Source: Paenibacillus puerhi (lineage in GTDB: Bacteria; Bacillota; Bacilli; Paenibacillales; NBRC-103111). Taken from it: a DNA stretch of 64,000 nucleotides. Position numbers and translations under genes: made by a program. Shown here piece by piece: positions 61,187 to 64,000 of the stretch (position 1 is its first letter; every line of letters starts with the position of its first letter). Under the pieces are notes generated by a model. The model saw only the letters and a program-made list of their open reading frames with translations. It made no database searches and was not told where the DNA came from. The stretch is from assembly GCF_009846885.1 (NCBI RefSeq), contig NZ_WUWM01000021.1:1-64000 (forward strand), given 5' to 3'.

Positions 61187-61744
61187 GCATATCGTCAAAA
61201 AATTTGACAATACGGGGGAAGATCTGGAAGATTTGATCTCGATCGGGACGATCGGCTTGATCAAAGCCATCGAGTCGTTCTCGCCGGATAAGGGGACGAA
61301 GCTGGCCACATTCGCGGCGCGCTGCATCGAGAATGAAATCCTGATGCACTTGCGGTCGCTTAAAAAGACAAAAAAGGACGTCTCGCTTCATGACCCACGT
61401 AGCAAATGATACATTGCTAGGCTCGATGAATCATTTGCTACAGCGGTACGGACAAGGAGGGAAATGAGATATCATTGATCGACATTCTCGGCTCGGACGC
61501 CGATGAAGTCGCGGATAAGGTGCAGCTCAAGATTGAGAAGTCCAAGATCTATAAGAATCTCGACATTCTTGACGAACGTGAGCGCGAGGTAGTGGTCGGC
61601 CGCTTTGGGCTTGAGACTGGCGGAGAGGAGCGGACTCAGCGGGAGATTGCGAAGGAGCTGGGGATATCAAGGAGCTATGTGAGCCGGATCGAAAAAAGGG
61701 CGCTGATGAAGCTGTATCATGAGTTTTATAAGGCGAAGAGGTAA
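61187..61744 (+). pseudogene. sigK: Second sigK copy, 5'-truncated and split by a small insertion
   Basis: Homology to the intact sigK begins at the codons for [13 protein letters not shown]; about 70 N-terminal codons are missing. The first piece reads to SLHDP and then stops (RSK) inside a hairpin insertion. After the insertion the frame resumes in the link and region 4 ([16 protein letters not shown]... to YKAKR). Both pieces encode exactly the same residues as the intact protein, although dozens of third positions differ. As it stands it cannot make a working sigma factor. Confidence 0.85.
61399..61441. repeat. Hairpin insertion inside the second sigK copy
   Basis: GTAGCAAATGAT (61399-61410) and ATCATTTGCTAC (61430-61441) are perfect 12-base inverted repeats around 19 bases. 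The loop contains TTGCTA, which can pair with the left arm instead. In the intact gene these bases are replaced by CAT between CATGACCC and CGGTACGG. Confidence 0.7.
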
Positions 61745-61815
61745 AAGAATAGCATTCATTTGATTGGCATCGTATTCTTCATTTATTTGGCAACAAAAAA
61801 TGGGGGGCGAAGACA

Positions 61816-62487
61816 ATGACAGCCTTTGTCCAAATTGAGCATGTTAGCAAGTTTTATCGCATGGGCGGGGAAATGATTCGGGCGTTGGATGATATTACGC
61901 TGGATATCGCGCAAGGAGAGTTCATTGCAATAATGGGGCCTTCGGGCTCTGGAAAGTCTACACTGATGAACATCATCGGCTGTTTGGACGTTTCGGATGA
62001 AGGTCTGTATGTGCTAGATGGGAAGCAGATACATTCACTGAAGGACACTCAACTGGCTGAGATTCGGAACACGAAGATTGGATTTATTTTTCAGAATTTT
62101 AACCTGCTGCCGAGATTAAATGCTTATGAAAATGTGGAGTTACCATTGATTTACCGCGGGTTATCAAGAAAACAGCGGGAGCCGCTGGTGTTAAAAGCGT
62201 TGGAAGCTGTCGATCTTTTGGATCGCAGAAGGCACATTCCATCGGAGCTGTCTGGTGGGCAGCAGCAACGCGTTACGATTGCGCGTACGTTGGCAGGCGA
62301 TCCGCCGATTATTTTGGCGGATGAGCCTACGGGGGCGCTGGATTCAAAGACTGGCGCGGAGATCATGGATATTTTCACACAGTTGAATGATCAGGGGCGG
62401 ACGATTATTGTGATTACGCATGACCGGCAGGTTGCGGAGCAGGCGAAGCGGGTAGTATGGTTTCGCGATGGGAAGTTAATATATTGA
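61816..62487 (+). CDS. ABC transporter ATP-binding protein, MacB/LolD type
   Basis: The protein has 223 residues with a complete set: MGPSGSGKSTLMNIIG (Walker A), NFNLLPRLNAYENVELP (Q-loop), ELSGGQQQRVTIARTLAG (signature), PIILADEPTGALDSKTG (Walker B and D-loop) and IVITHD (H-loop). This type normally pairs with a FtsX-like permease for export of peptides or lipoproteins or for antibiotic resistance. No permease follows; the next 550 bases are AT-rich and non-coding. It is therefore an orphan ATPase or the survivor of a deletion. Confidence 0.9.
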   Translation: MTAFVQIEHVSKFYRMGGEMIRALDDITLDIAQGEFIAIMGPSGSGKSTLMNIIGCLDVSDEGLYVLDGKQIHSLKDTQLAEIRNTKIGFIFQNFNLLPRLNAYENVELPLIYRGLSRKQREPLVLKALEAVDLLDRRRHIPSELSGGQQQRVTIARTLAGDPPIILADEPTGALDSKTGAEIMDIFTQLNDQGRTIIVITHDRQVAEQAKRVVWFRDGKLIY

Positions 62488-63056
62488 AATGAATAAGAAT
62501 ATTAGAAAATTCGCCTTATGAAAAAATCGTAGGGCTTTTAATTTTTATTAATGAAGAATGACTTTCTGGATTTTGCGCAACTTTATGCTTGGTAATTAAT
62601 CTACTAAAGTAAATATTATTTGTTGCGAAAATTAAAATACGCGTGCTCGATATTATAAAAAACGAAGTCCCTATGTGTATTGCAAATTGATTCGCACGAG
62701 TTGACCGGGCGGAGAGTGGAAGCGTGTGGCCAATGCGCCAGCCACTGCTTTTGGCCCTTCTTTTGTATTGGCTGACTAGCCGAGGGCAGAATTGTAAAGC
62801 CGGAGGGGATTAAGCTTTTTATACCCTCGCTTATTATACAAAGGGACGATATCCTGGGAAATTCAAGGCTTCTCAACTTTTGGCAATCCTTAAAAAAGGG
62901 TATCCATCTTTCAAGATTAGTATAGAAAGGCAGATATGTAACGGAATAATATGAAGTAGCCAGAATGAAAGCGATTAAATGAAGAATAGATGGAGGGGAG
63001 GTATTGTATTTTGGTAATATAAATAATTCTGGCAATAAAAAATGGAGGTATTTTCG
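62488..63056. other. AT-rich intergenic region, no gene recognised
   Basis: It holds the ribosome site of the GH16 gene at its right end and little else I can support. A 139-codon minus-strand frame (62616-63035) has no ribosome site and an unlikely composition. Base composition is lower in GC than in the genes to the left. Confidence 0.45.
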
Positions 63057-63770
63057 ATGAAAAAGAATACTTGGTTGACTTTGGCTATGACTTCACTATC
63101 CTCTTTATTGCTTGTTTCTACGGCATCTGGCGCATACGAATTATGGGAACCAATGAATTATTTCGATACTGGGATTTGGCAAAAAGCGGACGGATATTCC
63201 AATGGAGGTATGTTTAATTGCACTTGGCGGGCAGGAAATGCAAATTTTACAAGTGATGGTAGCCTAAAGTTAGGATTGACGAGTAACTATTACAATGTTT
63301 TTGATTGCGGGGAGTATCGTTCCACGAACAAATATGGATACGGATTATATCAGGTTAGTATGAAACCAGCAAAAAATACGGGAATTGTTTCATCCTTTTT
63401 TACCTATACAGGTCCTGCTTATGGCACAATCTGGGATGAAATTGATATTGAATTTCTTGGCAAAGATACAACGAAAGTGCAATTTAACTATTATACAAAT
63501 GGGGTAGGTGGTCACGAACAACTTGTCGATCTTGGTTTCGATGCGGCCAATTGGTTTCATACCTATGCGTTTGATTGGCAACCAGGTTCCATTAAGTGGT
63601 ACGTTGACGGTGTCCTCAAACATACAGCAACGAGCAACATTCCAAGCAATTCTGGGAAAATCATGATGAACATCTGGAACGGGACAGGTGTCGATGGATG
63701 GTTAGGCGCATATAATGGTGCCAATCCACTTTATGCGGAATATGATTGGGTGAAGTATACAAGCAACTAA
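63057..63770 (+). CDS. bglS: GH16 endo-beta-1,3-1,4-glucanase (lichenase)
   Basis: The ATG at 63057 follows AATGGAGG. The protein has 237 residues. Signal peptide about 1-24 (VSTASGA). The mature enzyme is a single GH16 jelly roll with the active-site strand WDEIDIEFLG (E128 nucleophile, D130, E132 acid/base) and substrate-cleft residues in WEPMNYFDTGIWQKADGYSN and NIWNGTGVDGWLGAYNG. It matches Bacillus/Paenibacillus lichenases over its full length and should cut mixed-linkage glucans outside the cell. Codon use is more AT-rich than in the loci to the left. Confidence 0.95.
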   Translation: MKKNTWLTLAMTSLSSLLLVSTASGAYELWEPMNYFDTGIWQKADGYSNGGMFNCTWRAGNANFTSDGSLKLGLTSNYYNVFDCGEYRSTNKYGYGLYQVSMKPAKNTGIVSSFFTYTGPAYGTIWDEIDIEFLGKDTTKVQFNYYTNGVGGHEQLVDLGFDAANWFHTYAFDWQPGSIKWYVDGVLKHTATSNIPSNSGKIMMNIWNGTGVDGWLGAYNGANPLYAEYDWVKYTSN

Positions 63771-63963
63771 TCTATGCATCACCTCGTTCTGGCATATACA
63801 GCTTGGCAGGTGTATGATGAGAATACGAAAATGTTAATATGAATATTCAATTTCGAACAAGCTTTAGAATTGATATCGATGTTGCAATCTTTGTATAGGA
63901 ATGCAGATGCCAGTTCATTAAGATATGGTTGTAAGTTAAATTATTGAACTGGGGGAAACGCAG

Positions 63964-64000
63964 TTGAATCAACAAGATCAGGTAAAGAGAAAATGGATGC
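63964..64000 (+). CDS. Start of an unidentified gene, cut by the window edge
   Basis: A TTG start behind CTGGGGGAAACGCAG opens MNQQDQVKRKWM and runs off the right edge. Product unknown; only 12 codons are visible. The stretch 63771-63963 shows nothing recognisable. Confidence 0.4.
   Translation, partial: MNQQDQVKRKWM

Noticed and set aside
62616-63035. 139-codon minus-strand frame in the AT-rich gap
   Set aside because: No ribosome site, no family resemblance and composition unlike protein; it also covers the control region of the lichenase gene.
1-64000. CRISPR arrays, tRNA or rRNA genes, prophage modules
   Set aside because: I looked for regularly spaced repeats, cloverleaf-type sequences and phage structural genes and saw none; the apparent repeats are IS ends, the YesN boxes and the two sigK copies.

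Overview
The window reads as chromosome of a spore-forming, xylan- and pectin-degrading Firmicute, most likely a Paenibacillus or close relative. This is inferred from the sporulation sigma factor SigK, SLH-anchored surface proteins, paired YesM/YesN regulators next to LplA/LplB/YtcP-type sugar ABC transporters, many glycoside hydrolases, strong Shine-Dalgarno sequences and about 50% GC. No tRNA, rRNA or CRISPR array was seen.

Left part (1-5,480): a graveyard of insertion sequences and eroded genes. It holds two abutting broken copies of one IS4-type element, a third internally deleted copy lodged in a decayed IS110-family transposase, and a TetR regulator followed by four more copies of its presumed operator, most of whose downstream genes are gone; only a SnoaL-like protein survives. 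From 5,430 to 6,630 lies a PadR regulator/HAAS membrane protein pair.

6,645-12,803: an uncharacterised import island. A minus-strand ECF transporter operon (S component, fused double ATPase, T component) is followed by a PHP-domain protein and an RpiR regulator; a second PHP paralogue is divergent. The double ATPase carries a one-base frameshift near its C-terminus. Then come gene fragments, a VapBC-like toxin-antitoxin pair and a UPF0158 protein (12,804-14,973).

15,055-31,524: a glucuronoxylan locus. A secreted 1721-residue GH30-type enzyme carries both a cohesin and a dockerin. Next to it is a small SLH-anchored cohesin protein, so the two may form a minimal surface complex. They are followed by a sugar-binding lipoprotein, GH67 alpha-glucuronidase, two permeases and YesM/YesN. 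Four promoters here share one conserved box exactly 51 nt from the -10, a likely YesN regulon signature. The GH30 gene appears to be driven by a duplicated, fossil copy of the binding-protein promoter.

31,600-42,060: sigK, a giant 2474-residue SLH surface protein with two lyase-like modules behind a near-perfect CcpA site, then a truncated GH4 gene, an aldo/keto reductase and a truncated MATE gene.

42,066-61,062: a second saccharide locus. Two GH36 alpha-galactosidases (minus strand) face a plus-strand run: uronate-isomerase-like protein, LplB/YtcP/LplA-type transporter, Gfo/Idh/MocA oxidoreductase, GH31, YesN/YesM, cupin, GH43/117-like propeller protein and GH95 fucosidase. This set suits a fucose/galactose/xylose/uronate-decorated oligosaccharide.

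61,187-64,000: a broken second sigK whose protein sequence is identical to the intact gene despite many silent changes, split by a small hairpin insertion; then an orphan ABC ATPase, an AT-rich gap, a GH16 lichenase and the start of another gene.
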